Origin: Paenibacillus odorifer
GTDB taxonomy: Bacteria > Bacillota > Bacilli > Paenibacillales > Paenibacillaceae
DNA: 64,000 nt
Reading direction: 5' to 3'
Assembly: GCF_000758725.1 (NCBI RefSeq)
Contig: NZ_CP009428.1
Location: forward strand, 1,178,001 to 1,242,000
Part shown: in pieces, positions 53,147-60,997 of the stretch
How positions within the stretch are numbered: position 1 is the stretch's first letter
Layout: each line of letters begins with the position of its first letter
The notes under the pieces: generated by a model
Told to the model about the DNA's origin: nothing
Databases searched by the model: none
What the model saw: only the letters and a program-made list of their open reading frames with translations
Translations under genes and position numbers: made by a program

Positions 53147-53368
53147 AAAATATTACCGAAACGAAAATGGGTAAGGGGATCTGGATTAAGTAAGGTTGGC
53201 TTGTGAACAGTACTTCCACTATGAAAAATACGGATTCTCAAGCCAAGCTGTGTTTAATCATAACGTTAGTCTAGCGTTAGACTAGGCTAGCTAAGGTTCA
53301 CCCTTTCATCTACTCTAAGAATAGATCTATCTATAGTCTATAGAGCTATCTACAAGCTATAAAACTAT

Positions 53369-54151
53369 CTACAAGCTATAAAATCGCTTAGTATTCGCAG
53401 TCACTAACTCTTCCGCTTCGCCGGGGGTGTAACCATGGAGCGCTCCCCAAGCAGCGGCGACTTCCCGAATCATAGACGGATGGGTGATTTTCCCCGCAAA
53501 AGGTCCTTCGAACGGCCAAGGCCCATCGGTTTCAGCCATGACTAGCTCTGGGGGATAACGGCGGGCAAGCGCCTGTATCTCCGGCTCATACAGGATATCC
53601 GGGGTGAAGGAGATATAGTAGCCGTTCTTAATCATACGGGCAATGGCTTCTTCTGGACCTTTGAACCAGTGAAAGTGGGCATGCTGTATGTTATGTTTTT
53701 CCAGGAGATCACAAGCAATAAGCGCATCTTCATAGACAGCATGCAGCACCACAGGTTTATCGAGACGGGCAGCTAACCCAAGCAACTGATCCAGCAGCTC
53801 AATATAGGGCTCCATATCAAAGGTTTCGCCACGTTCTAAAGCTTCAGCACGCGTATAGTAAGGCAGCCCGATTTCCCCCACAGCAATATAATCCTCACTA
53901 GATTGACTCTCGATCCATTTCAGCAGAGCAGCCAGCTCAGCATCCTGCGGCAGGGGTTGCTCTGGATGAAAGCCATAAGCTGGACGGACCACGCCGGGAT
54001 TTATGGCTGCAAGTCTTTGGGTGCGTATACAAGAGTCCAAATTCATAGAGACAGCGATAAGGGCTTTAATTCCCATGTCAGGTAGTTCACTCAGTATCTG
54101 TTCGGCAACTTCAGGTTCATATTGCTCTAAATGTATATGGGCATCAATCAT
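53369..54151 (-). CDS. TatD-family metal-dependent hydrolase
   Basis: This 260-residue TIM-barrel metallohydrolase has metal-binding IDAHIHLEQY, AYGFHPEQP, VGEIGLPYY, VVLHAVYEDAL, HAHFHWFKG and AETDGPWP. TatD homologues act as deoxyribonucleases or other phosphoesterases. This one is the short, diverged subtype seen next to lipoproteins in Bacillales. Its ATG overlaps the stop of the upstream stalk-domain lipoprotein gene by four bases. The 53.15-53.37 kb gap before it holds only short repeats such as CTATCTACAAGCTATAAAA. Confidence 0.85.
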   Translation of the reverse strand: MIDAHIHLEQYEPEVAEQILSELPDMGIKALIAVSMNLDSCIRTQRLAAINPGVVRPAYGFHPEQPLPQDAELAALLKWIESQSSEDYIAVGEIGLPYYTRAEALERGETFDMEPYIELLDQLLGLAARLDKPVVLHAVYEDALIACDLLEKHNIQHAHFHWFKGPEEAIARMIKNGYYISFTPDILYEPEIQALARRYPPELVMAETDGPWPFEGPFAGKITHPSMIREVAAAWGALHGYTPGEAEELVTANTKRFYSL

Positions 54152-55281
54152 AACTGTTTACCCTCCACGTAAGAAGCTAATTCCTCATGAACCTCAAAGC
54201 GAATAGAGTCGGGTTCCATTCCATCTTTTCCCGGTTTGTAGGCAAAGGTTAGTGTGCCAATACTCTCCAGAAATCCAATATAAACATTTGTTTCCGCCTT
54301 TAGCTTGCCCTCTTCCACTATGTAGTGAGTAACAGCACCAATGCCGGCTTGTTCGCCTAGATTGCCATCCTCAGCACGATCTGGATATCGCAAAGTCACC
54401 ATGGATGGAGTTGAGCCTTTAACTTGAATTTGAATCAGGGCGTCCCCTTTTTCATTAGAAATTTTTGACGTAACCAATGCGGAGGCGGCTTTATCTGCAG
54501 AAGGGACAGTGACTTCTTCCCACGGGTTAGGCTTAATCACGTGAAGTTCCTGCATGGACATGCCCGTACCTGTTCCGAGCCACAGAATGACAACGACTTC
54601 TTCCTGTCCATCCTGATCGATGTCGGCATAATGAATCTCAGGAGGGTAACTTAGGAGTCTGGGTGTTTCCCAATCAAATGTATGCTTGTTACCGTTCACC
54701 TCTACAACAAATCCTTCGTAGGTACCGCCATCTTTAAGGGCAGTATACAGCTTCACTTGGTTATTTTCTGTAGCAATAGCGAGAGGTTCGCTGGGTGTTC
54801 TGACGGTAGTACTAACATCCCCTGATGTTATTAATACTTCAGTTCCAGCTGCATTCAGCTGCGCAGTGGCACCAGACAGAGAGTTTAAGGAATCGGCAGG
54901 AATATATAAAATACCATTTCGTAGAATAGCTGGTCCTTCAAGCGAGGTTTGATATCCATCAGCTTGCATATACTCATTGTCCGGCGTCAGAACATAACTA
55001 CTGCTTCCATCAGAGATGGTCAAGGTCTTTAAGTTATTATCCCATTTTTGTTCTGAGGTGTAGTATTCCATTAGTACTTTTGCAGGTACATAGACCTTAT
55101 CATCTAGGAAAAAAGGGGAGAGAGTAGGAAGAACGGCTTCGCCGTCCACGATTAGTTTCAGTGGTGCTGAAGTAGCTTGTGTTTGATTAATAGCCATTGT
55201 TGTATCCATATCTATGGTTGCCGATGCTCCGCATCCGGCCAAAAAGAGCGTGATAGCTCCTATAGCGATGATTTTATTCAT
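54148..55281 (-). CDS. Lipoprotein with copper-amine-oxidase-like stalk domain
   Basis: This 377-residue protein has a lipobox LAGC at about residue 17. Stalk-domain segments at about 40-155 (DDKVYVPAKVLMEYYTSEQKW, GILYIPADSLNSLSG) are followed by a domain of about 200 residues with a calcium-loop-like stretch IHYADIDQDGQEEVVVIL, similar to FG-GAP/VCBS-type repeats. It should sit on the outer face of the membrane. It is co-transcribed with the TatD gene. No enzymatic motif is evident. Confidence 0.8.
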   Translation of the reverse strand: MNKIIAIGAITLFLAGCGASATIDMDTTMAINQTQATSAPLKLIVDGEAVLPTLSPFFLDDKVYVPAKVLMEYYTSEQKWDNNLKTLTISDGSSSYVLTPDNEYMQADGYQTSLEGPAILRNGILYIPADSLNSLSGATAQLNAAGTEVLITSGDVSTTVRTPSEPLAIATENNQVKLYTALKDGGTYEGFVVEVNGNKHTFDWETPRLLSYPPEIHYADIDQDGQEEVVVILWLGTGTGMSMQELHVIKPNPWEEVTVPSADKAASALVTSKISNEKGDALIQIQVKGSTPSMVTLRYPDRAEDGNLGEQAGIGAVTHYIVEEGKLKAETNVYIGFLESIGTLTFAYKPGKDGMEPDSIRFEVHEELASYVEGKQL

Positions 55282-55384
55282 AATTACCTCCAGGATAAAG
55301 TCCAGTCCCCTTAAGTATAGAATAAAACAGCGCGTTGTAGGTCACTTTCTATTAACAAAGAGAATACAAGCTTGTTACAGTTCG

Positions 55385-55696
55385 CTAGTTTTTTATAAAA
55401 TGCAGGCATCCACGCAATAAACGACGAGTGTAATAGAAAGAAATGAACAAAAGTAAGGAGAGGCACAGACCAATTGGAAGGCTGAGAATGTTCGGGAAAT
55501 CATAATCTGGGAAGGCATTTAGTCCTATCCCTTTGATGCCAACAATACCTAGCACACCACCGATAGGTGCAATGATTGCACAGACAACACTCCCCACGGC
55601 CCAGACACTAAGGATCGGTACACAGAACAAGATGGTGGCACCTTTGGCGATATTTTTGAGTATAGTGGCTCCTGACAAATGAGTGATTTTTTCCAT
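55385..55696 (-). CDS. Small hydrophobic membrane protein
   Basis: This 103-residue protein has three hydrophobic stretches (about residues 18-42, 45-58 and 70-92) with a glycine-rich middle (IIAPIGGVLGIVGIKGIG). The family is not recognised. It begins 13 bases after the bactofilin-like stop with AAGGAGAG upstream, so the two are probably co-translated. The pair could form a membrane/cytoskeleton unit. Confidence 0.6.
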   Translation of the reverse strand: MEKITHLSGATILKNIAKGATILFCVPILSVWAVGSVVCAIIAPIGGVLGIVGIKGIGLNAFPDYDFPNILSLPIGLCLSLLLFISFYYTRRLLRGCLHFIKN

Positions 55697-55708
55697 GTAG
55701 ACTCTCCT

Positions 55709-56356
55709 TTATTGGTTTAAAAATACAGTTCGGTCAACTTGCGACTTAAGATCCACCGTTAGACTTTTGCTATAGCGGATTTCCCCAATGGTACAACCCG
55801 GTCCGACGATGATTTCTTCACCGCACACAAGGTCAGCTGTCGTCCGGTATAACGTTATGCTAGTTCCTTCAATCGTTGTGCAGGTGAGTTTTCGAAAAGG
55901 GTGCATCAGCGCATTAATCAACTTGGAAGAGGGTTTAACGATAATGTCACCGCCAGCTCTCATAACCTCGACTGTGCTTCTATTGCCTAAACGGATCTCA
56001 ATCGATGAATCTGCATTTAGTCTCTTTATGTTCACAGCACCTTCAGCATAAAAAGTCCCGGCTGCAGCATTTTCTGCTACGGACATGTATCCAGAAGATC
56101 GGAGATTATCTGCTTGGATATTTTGAACGCGCAGACTCCCTAGATTGTTTACCTGATTGGCCTTACAATTCCCCCCAATTGTACAGTCGCCAGATACTTT
56201 GAGTTTTGATGTCGAGACACTACTTTTAGTACTTAAGTGGCCAAACACATCAACAGTAACCGCACGAATATTCTCTCGGACAAACAGCGAACCTCTTACC
56301 TTCAACGGTGGATCGATCATGTCAGTACGTTCATAAGTATTGTTATTATTGGACAT
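55709..56356 (-). CDS. Bactofilin-like polymer-forming protein
   Basis: This 215-residue protein shows regular beta-helix-like repeats (VRGSLFVRENIRAVTV, VFGHLSTKSSVSTS, KVSGDCTIGGNC, NLGSLRVQNIQADNL) with a later IIVGPGCTIGEIRYSKSL. Such patterns occur in bactofilins and YhbE/YhbF-like polymer-forming proteins. No signal peptide is seen. The start ATG 56356 is preceded by the AT-rich dyad probably bound by the downstream-facing MarR regulator. The role would be a scaffold or a morphogenetic element, by family analogy only. Confidence 0.75.
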   Translation of the reverse strand: MSNNNNTYERTDMIDPPLKVRGSLFVRENIRAVTVDVFGHLSTKSSVSTSKLKVSGDCTIGGNCKANQVNNLGSLRVQNIQADNLRSSGYMSVAENAAAGTFYAEGAVNIKRLNADSSIEIRLGNRSTVEVMRAGGDIIVKPSSKLINALMHPFRKLTCTTIEGTSITLYRTTADLVCGEEIIVGPGCTIGEIRYSKSLTVDLKSQVDRTVFLNQ

Positions 56357-56377
56357 TTACAGTACCGTCCTTCAAAA

Positions 56378-56400
56378 TATATTTTAATAATTAAAATATA
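56378..56400. promoter_or_regulatory. Candidate MarR operator before the bactofilin-like gene
   Basis: TATATTTTAA-TAA-TTAAAATATA is a perfect 10-bp-arm palindrome 22 bases before the bactofilin-like start. It resembles the TTTAGTTACTAAAATATATA sequence before the MarR gene itself. Confidence 0.55.
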
Positions 56401-56449
56401 TATTCATTATAATATATAGTCAATATAATAAATTGGGAGTTTAACATAA

Positions 56450-56485
56450 AAAACACTGCCGTCAGTTTCCTGACAGACAGTGTTT
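56450..56485. terminator. Intrinsic terminator of the MarR gene
   Basis: AACACTG-CCGTCAG and CTGACAGACAGTGTTT form a stem around TTTC, with an A/T run on each side; on the minus strand it follows the MarR stop by 42 bases. Confidence 0.8.
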
Positions 56486-56526
56486 ATAGAAAAGAGTATA
56501 GCTGATAAGGAGCAAAATGAAGGCTG

Positions 56527-56946
56527 TTAGTGCATCATTTGTTCCATCAATTTATTTATTTGTTCTAAAGTTCCGGAGATTTTATTCAGATCTGAGGTAG
56601 GAAATGCTTCAAATATTGTATGGATACGCTGATCGCCTTGTTCTGTAAGGACAATATTGACAACTCTGCGGTCTTCTTTAGTCCGCACCCGTTCAATAAG
56701 TCCGGCTTCCTCAAGTTTATCGCACATGGAGGAAGCGGCTCCGGGTGTGACCACGAAGCGTTCAGAGATGTCAGTAATGTTCAAGCTTCCGGTAAGCCGG
56801 AGTTGAAACAGCAGCATGATCTGATTGTGAGTCAGGGTTTCCTTTTTAGTGATCATATCAATGAAAAACTGGGATTTCTGCTGCACATTTGCCATAGATT
56901 CCATGACCTTATGGATAGCATTTTGTTTCTCTTCCTTTGTGCTCAT
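56527..56946 (-). CDS. MarR-family regulator
   Basis: This 139-residue protein has the MarR fold. The recognition region is NITDISERFVVTPGAASSMC and the wing is KEDRRVVNIVLTEQG. I start at ATG 56946 (MSTKEEKQ), seven bases after GAGG; a TTG six codons earlier is unnecessary. An upstream dyad (TTTAGT-T-ACTAAA at 56970) and a similar one in front of the bactofilin-like gene suggest that it represses itself and that operon. Ligand unknown. Confidence 0.85.
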   Translation of the reverse strand: MSTKEEKQNAIHKVMESMANVQQKSQFFIDMITKKETLTHNQIMLLFQLRLTGSLNITDISERFVVTPGAASSMCDKLEEAGLIERVRTKEDRRVVNIVLTEQGDQRIHTIFEAFPTSDLNKISGTLEQINKLMEQMMH

Positions 56947-56969
56947 AACATTGCCTCGCTCCAATTTAC

Positions 56970-56982
56970 TTTAGTTACTAAA
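56970..56982. promoter_or_regulatory. Candidate autoregulatory MarR dyad
   Basis: TTTAGT-T-ACTAAA lies 24 bases upstream of the MarR start and shares ACTAAAATATATA with the dyad at 56378-56400. Confidence 0.45.
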
Positions 56983-57165
56983 ATATATAGAAGCTATATT
57001 AAGCTTGTCAAGTTGACGGGTTACTGTAGCTTGGTTAGAAAGACTGAATTTAGCGCTGGAACCCTTCTTTTTTTTATATCTTGTAATGAAATTGGAAATA
57101 TATCGTATTAACTGATGAATTTACTTAGCTAAGTGAAAATTTGGTGGGAAAGGAGAGTTAGATTG

Positions 57166-57732
57166 ATGCATGAGCGCGCATTGCTTCATCCTTTTGTAAA
57201 AGAGAATATACAGGAAAATACTGACATAGATGTTTTGTTCACAACGATTTTTGAAACCTACTATAAAAGAATATTCAACTACATCGCTTACCGGGTTAGT
57301 TCTCTCCATACGGCTGAGGATCTGACAAGCCTTGTTTTTGAGAAAATGTTGGCGAAACTATCGACCTATTCTCAGGAAAAAGCTCCTTTAGAGGTATGGT
57401 TATTCGCCATTGCCAGAAATGTGGTCAATGATCATTACCGGAGTTTTAAAAGGAAAAGTTTCTTTTCGCTGGATGCCGTCAAGGAACTGGTTTCTAGCAG
57501 AAAAGATCCGGAAAGCTTGATCCTCCAGGGAGAACGTAGTGGAAGGCTTAACGAAGCCTTGAATACATTGAGCTCAAAGGAGCGGAATATTGTGGCTCTT
57601 AAATTTGGTGCTAATCTGAGAAATAGAGAGATTGCCCAGGTTACGGGAATTTCGGAGAGCAATATCGGTGTGATACTCTACCGGACTATGAAAAAGCTGA
57701 AGACTGAAATAGGGAGCGTGGAGCAGCTATGA
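57166..57732 (+). CDS. ECF RNA polymerase sigma factor
   Basis: This 188-residue ECF sigma factor has region 2 (YYKRIFNYIAYRVSSLHTAED, LTSLVFEKMLAKL, PLEVWLFAIARNVVNDHYR) and region 4 (KERNIVALKFGANLRNREIA, ISESNIGVILYRTMKKL). I use ATG 57166 (MHERALLHPFV), with AAAGGAG about 10 bases upstream. Its stop overlaps the next gene as ATGA. It differs clearly in sequence from the second ECF gene at 59409, so the two pairs recognise different signals. Confidence 0.9.
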   Translation: MHERALLHPFVKENIQENTDIDVLFTTIFETYYKRIFNYIAYRVSSLHTAEDLTSLVFEKMLAKLSTYSQEKAPLEVWLFAIARNVVNDHYRSFKRKSFFSLDAVKELVSSRKDPESLILQGERSGRLNEALNTLSSKERNIVALKFGANLRNREIAQVTGISESNIGVILYRTMKKLKTEIGSVEQL

Positions 57733-58691
57733 ACAGTAAAGACATACAGCAGAAGTTCTCAGCAGATTTAGATGAAAGTATATATGGAGCGGCAAATGAT
57801 TTAAAGGGTGCTGGGGAGTACAAGGAGCTGCTGGAGCTAGGCAGGGTTCTGGCCCATAAAGATTTCAGCGAGGGCTCTGACAAAACAGCCATTCTGAATA
57901 AGGCTCGGAGAAAGTATGCCGGCCAAAAGGAGGAGAAAGGATTGCGTACAAAACATAGATTAAGACGTCCTGCTGTTATGCTGGCAACTTTGCTAGTGGT
58001 TAGCGTATTAAGTGTAACTTTTGTGCAGCCGTCATTTGCACAGGAGCTGTTAATGAAAGTATTGCAAACGATAAACTTAGGCCATATTGTAGCCCATGAA
58101 GTAGAATTTTCTGCGGATTCCAACGTGATTCCGGATGACTTTAAGGGGAAGATTTTTGATAGCAAAGGAAATGCGCTTGTGACCCTCGACGCTGCTCAAA
58201 AGGCAGGTGATATCTACAATGCTGATGGGGAAAAAATCGTCGGAGTTGAAGACGGCAGACTGGTTACGCAATCTGAGAGGGATCAAGAGAAAGCGGAATT
58301 GCTGATCGAGAGGGATTCTAGCAAGCTAAATGAATATACGATTTTTAATGTGGGATTGCCGGAGTATTTGCCAGACGGTTATACCTTTGATCGTGCAGAG
58401 TTTTATAAGGATAGCAATGGTGAAGTAATCAACAGCAAATATATTAATTTATATTTTGTTAATGAAGCTACCGATGAGATCATCTCGATGCAGCAGCGGC
58501 ACGCTGATTCCGAAACGGCTTATGAGATGTCGACGGATGGCACAATCGAAAAAGTGAAGATTAACGGAGCTGATGCTGTATTGGTTAATGGAAAAGGGTT
58601 GGACTGGGAAGCCAATGGAGTCTTATACGGTGTAACATCAGCTAGCTTGGACAAGAATGATTTGATCAAAGTTGCTGAGTCTATCCGCTGA
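57729..58691 (+). CDS. DUF4367-type membrane anti-sigma factor
   Basis: This 320-residue protein has a cytoplasmic N-terminal helical part (about residues 1-75), one membrane helix near 80-100 (AVMLATLLVVSVLSVTFV) and an extracellular C-terminal domain of about 200 residues ending in a DUF4367-like fold (NVGLPEYLPDGYTFDRAEFY, VNGKGLDWEANGVLYGV). Coupling to an ECF sigma gene identifies it as the probable anti-sigma factor. DUF4367-containing sensors respond to envelope stress by family analogy; the ligand is not known. Confidence 0.8.
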   Translation: MNSKDIQQKFSADLDESIYGAANDLKGAGEYKELLELGRVLAHKDFSEGSDKTAILNKARRKYAGQKEEKGLRTKHRLRRPAVMLATLLVVSVLSVTFVQPSFAQELLMKVLQTINLGHIVAHEVEFSADSNVIPDDFKGKIFDSKGNALVTLDAAQKAGDIYNADGEKIVGVEDGRLVTQSERDQEKAELLIERDSSKLNEYTIFNVGLPEYLPDGYTFDRAEFYKDSNGEVINSKYINLYFVNEATDEIISMQQRHADSETAYEMSTDGTIEKVKINGADAVLVNGKGLDWEANGVLYGVTSASLDKNDLIKVAESIR

Positions 58692-58738
58692 CTGATTTTT
58701 TAGAGAGATAGGCGGTTACTGTTCGAGTATATATAGGC

Positions 58739-58770
58739 AAGGGGATGATCCATATGGATCTCCCCTTTTT
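58739..58770 (+). terminator. Intrinsic terminator of the first ECF operon
   Basis: AAGGGGAT-GATCC-ATATGGATC-TCCCCTT with a T run follows the anti-sigma stop by about 50 bases. Confidence 0.85.
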
Positions 58771-58808
58771 CGCTTTATTGAGGGCACATGCAAACAACGT
58801 TTGGGAGA

Positions 58809-59000
58809 ATATAGCTGTACTTCGTACAACTATATTTCTGCGAAATAACGCTTGGATGGATATAATTGTATTTCGTACACTTATTTTCACGATTTATCCC
58901 ACTATAGGAAGTTTCTCCGCTTTTTAATTGTATAGAATACACTTAAAATCAGAGTAAACCTTTTTGCATATGGAATAAGTGTACAGAATGCAGTTATCTC
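58809..59000. repeat. Four TTGTAC/TTGCAC-type dyads
   Basis: ATATAGCTGTACTTCGTACA (58809), TATAATTGTATTTCGTACAC (58860), TAATTGTATAGAATACACTT (58925) and AAGTGTACAGAATGCAGTTA (58978) are members of the same degenerate dyad family found at 12.1, 14.1, 47.5 and 51.7 kb. Spacing is about 50-65 bases. Confidence 0.75.
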
Positions 59001-59042
59001 ATAGATTTCTGCGGGATCCGGCCAAAGCTGGCGTGTAAAGCC

Positions 59043-59283
59043 GAACATCAGCTTCCACCTGTCCATAATCTGTTCAAGCAAAGCTGAACATCAGCTTCCA
59101 CCTGCCCATAATCTGTTCAAGCAAAGCTGAAGACTAGCTTCCACCGCCCATAATCTGCTCAAGCAAAGCTGAAGATCAGCTTCCACCGTCCGTAATCTGC
59201 TCAGGCAAAGCTGAAGACTAGCTTCCACCGCCCATAATTTGCTCAAGCCGAACATCAGCTTCCACCTGTCCATAATCTGTTCA
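59043..59283. repeat. 42/43-bp tandem array, six copies
   Basis: Units begin at 59043, 59086, 59129, 59171, 59213 and 59250. Each reads approximately GAACATCAGCTTCCACC, then CCCATAATCTG and TTCAAGCAAAGCT. The last is shortened. AGCTGAACATCAGCT-like inner dyads recur in each unit. No credible frame is present. Confidence 0.92.
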
Positions 59284-59340
59284 GCTGGCGGTCAGCCTCG
59301 GCTTACTTCATCTACTCCATTAAGCCGCTGCAGAGTAAAA

Positions 59341-59380
59341 AATAAATCGAACGATTTATTCTCTATGTACCAATACATAG
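59341..59380. promoter_or_regulatory. Two adjacent palindromes before the second ECF gene
   Basis: AATAAATCG-AA-CGATTTATT (59341-59360, perfect) and CTATGTA-CCAA-TACATAG (59363-59380, perfect) end 29 bases before the ECF start. They could be operators or a 5' stem-loop controlling the sigma operon. Confidence 0.5.
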
Positions 59381-59408
59381 TGTAAGACCGAAGGAGGGAT
59401 TGAGAGGG

Positions 59409-59996
59409 ATGAAACATCCAAATGAATATTCTCAGCTCATTGCGCTTACGCTAGACGGCAGCCGTGAAGCGTACAGTGAACTATATGAAGCAACGATTCG
59501 GGATGTGTATCAGACCGTTCATTTTCTCGTTCGCGAAACCTCCGATGTGGATGATGTTGTTCAGGAGATTTATATTCAGGTGCACCGGTCGCTTGAGCAA
59601 TTTGACGTCAATCGTCCTTTTAGGCCTTGGCTTATGGGGCTGGTTATGCGGCAAATTCATGCCTATCGAAGAAAGAGATGGACGCATCTCCGAATGGTTA
59701 AAAAAGTAGAGCAGACTGATTTAAGGATGGAACCTGATTTCACTAGTGATGTTGTGGACAGGTTAGCTAACCGCCGTCTACTAGCAAGTGTAGATCGTCT
59801 TCCATTTAAGCTGAAGCAGGTGATTATTCTGCACTATTTAAATGAATATTCACAGGAAGAAAGTGCCGCGATACTGGGTATCCCTCTGGGTACGGTGAAA
59901 TCCCGTATTCATGCTGCACTGCACAAGCTTCGTCAGAAGCCGGAGAATCATACTCTTTTTAAGGGAAAGGTGGAGGACCTGCATGAATTTCAATGA
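59409..59996 (+). CDS. ECF RNA polymerase sigma factor
   Basis: This protein of about 195 residues has ECF region 2 (REAYSELYEATIRDVYQTVHF, VDDVVQEIYIQVHRSLEQF, PFRPWLMGLVMRQIHAYRR) and region 4 (PFKLKQVIILHYLNEYSQEE, ILGIPLGTVKSRIHAALHKL). ATG 59409 follows GGAGGG by ten bases; a TTG three codons upstream is an alternative. It resembles SigV/SigX-class regulators in region 4 spacing. The DUF3600 gene overlaps its 3' end by 14 bases. Confidence 0.9.
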   Translation: MKHPNEYSQLIALTLDGSREAYSELYEATIRDVYQTVHFLVRETSDVDDVVQEIYIQVHRSLEQFDVNRPFRPWLMGLVMRQIHAYRRKRWTHLRMVKKVEQTDLRMEPDFTSDVVDRLANRRLLASVDRLPFKLKQVIILHYLNEYSQEESAAILGIPLGTVKSRIHAALHKLRQKPENHTLFKGKVEDLHEFQ

Positions 59997-60741
59997 AGAG
60001 TTACGGACAGTTCTGCAGGAAGAGGCGAGAAATCTAAGTGCCCCACCGGAACTGAAGAAGCAAATACTAAATCAGACCGAGACGAGATCAGGGGGAAGAC
60101 GAATGAAAAAATGGCTTGTAGCAAGCATTTTGGCGGCTGCATTATTAATTCCTACTGGAGCATATGCCGGATATAATTATTTGGCGGATACCCTGTATGG
60201 CTCACAAGCAACTGCTGCTACGATTGGAGTAACCCAGCAACAATATGACAGGCTTGAAGCCAAGCTGCAGAACGCGAAACAAAGCTTTAACGAAGAGGAA
60301 TTTACAAGATTGATGTCTTTACTAGAGGAATTGGGAGCTTACAATCTGCAAATGGCCGATGCTGACGGAGTCTTTCACCTAGAACAGTTAAGTGCGAAAG
60401 ATCAAAAGGCATATAATGATTTACAGGTTGAGCTTAAACCTTATTTCGAGAAAATGAATGAAAATGAAATCCCTCAGGCAAAGGCGGCTGTCGTTGATCG
60501 TGATACTTTCTGGAATGGCGTGCTGGAAAAAGCTGAACAGAGGTTTACTAAAGAAGAGTTTGAGGAGATCGAACAATTAATAAATGAGTTGCAACGCTAT
60601 GATGCCAAGGTATTTGATGCAGATGGAAGTGTTCATATGGATCGGCTTTCGAAAGAGGAGATACAAAACCAAGAGAAGTTAATTGAAGCGCTCGGTCCTT
60701 ATATAAATAAGCTGGACATGATGATTAAACCTAGTTCTTAG
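59983..60741 (+). CDS. DUF3600-type membrane anti-sigma factor
   Basis: This 252-residue protein starts at ATG 59983 (MNFNEELRTVLQ), inside the 3' end of the sigma gene, with GGAGGACC upstream. It has an N-terminal cytoplasmic helical region (about residues 1-40), one membrane helix (about 43-60: WLVASILAAALLIPTG) and an extracellular all-helical domain with two similar halves (QQYDRLEAKLQNAKQSF and FWNGVLEKAEQRFTKEEFEE; each ends with ADADG..H or DADGSVH). The duplicated helical repeat is typical of DUF3600. It is the probable partner of the adjacent ECF factor. Confidence 0.83.
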   Translation: MNFNEELRTVLQEEARNLSAPPELKKQILNQTETRSGGRRMKKWLVASILAAALLIPTGAYAGYNYLADTLYGSQATAATIGVTQQQYDRLEAKLQNAKQSFNEEEFTRLMSLLEELGAYNLQMADADGVFHLEQLSAKDQKAYNDLQVELKPYFEKMNENEIPQAKAAVVDRDTFWNGVLEKAEQRFTKEEFEEIEQLINELQRYDAKVFDADGSVHMDRLSKEEIQNQEKLIEALGPYINKLDMMIKPSS

Positions 60742-60791
60742 TTGAATTTAAATGCATGTATTGAATAACTATGGATAGAAGTAGCATTAGA

Positions 60792-60840
60792 AAAGCCACC
60801 AGAAAAGGTCTAATACACCTTGTGTTCTGGTGGTTTTTTA
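60792..60840 (+). terminator. Intrinsic terminator of the second ECF operon
   Basis: AAAGCCACCAGAA and TTCTGGTGGTTTTTT form a stem with a loop of about 20 bases, 50 bases after the DUF3600 stop. Confidence 0.88.
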
Positions 60841-60997
60841 CATTCGGCTAATTTGTATTTTATACATCACTAATTGAATAAATGTATAATCAATTAAGCC
60901 AAAAAAAAGTATTTGACCACTGGAATAATTAGACATATTATTATTTAAATACTATTGATCTATATATGAATCATGATGGCGAAAGGTGGCTTTGATC

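Noticed and set aside
59043..59283. CRISPR array suspicion for the 42/43-bp array
   Set aside because: The whole unit is conserved, so there are no spacers, and no cas genes are present.
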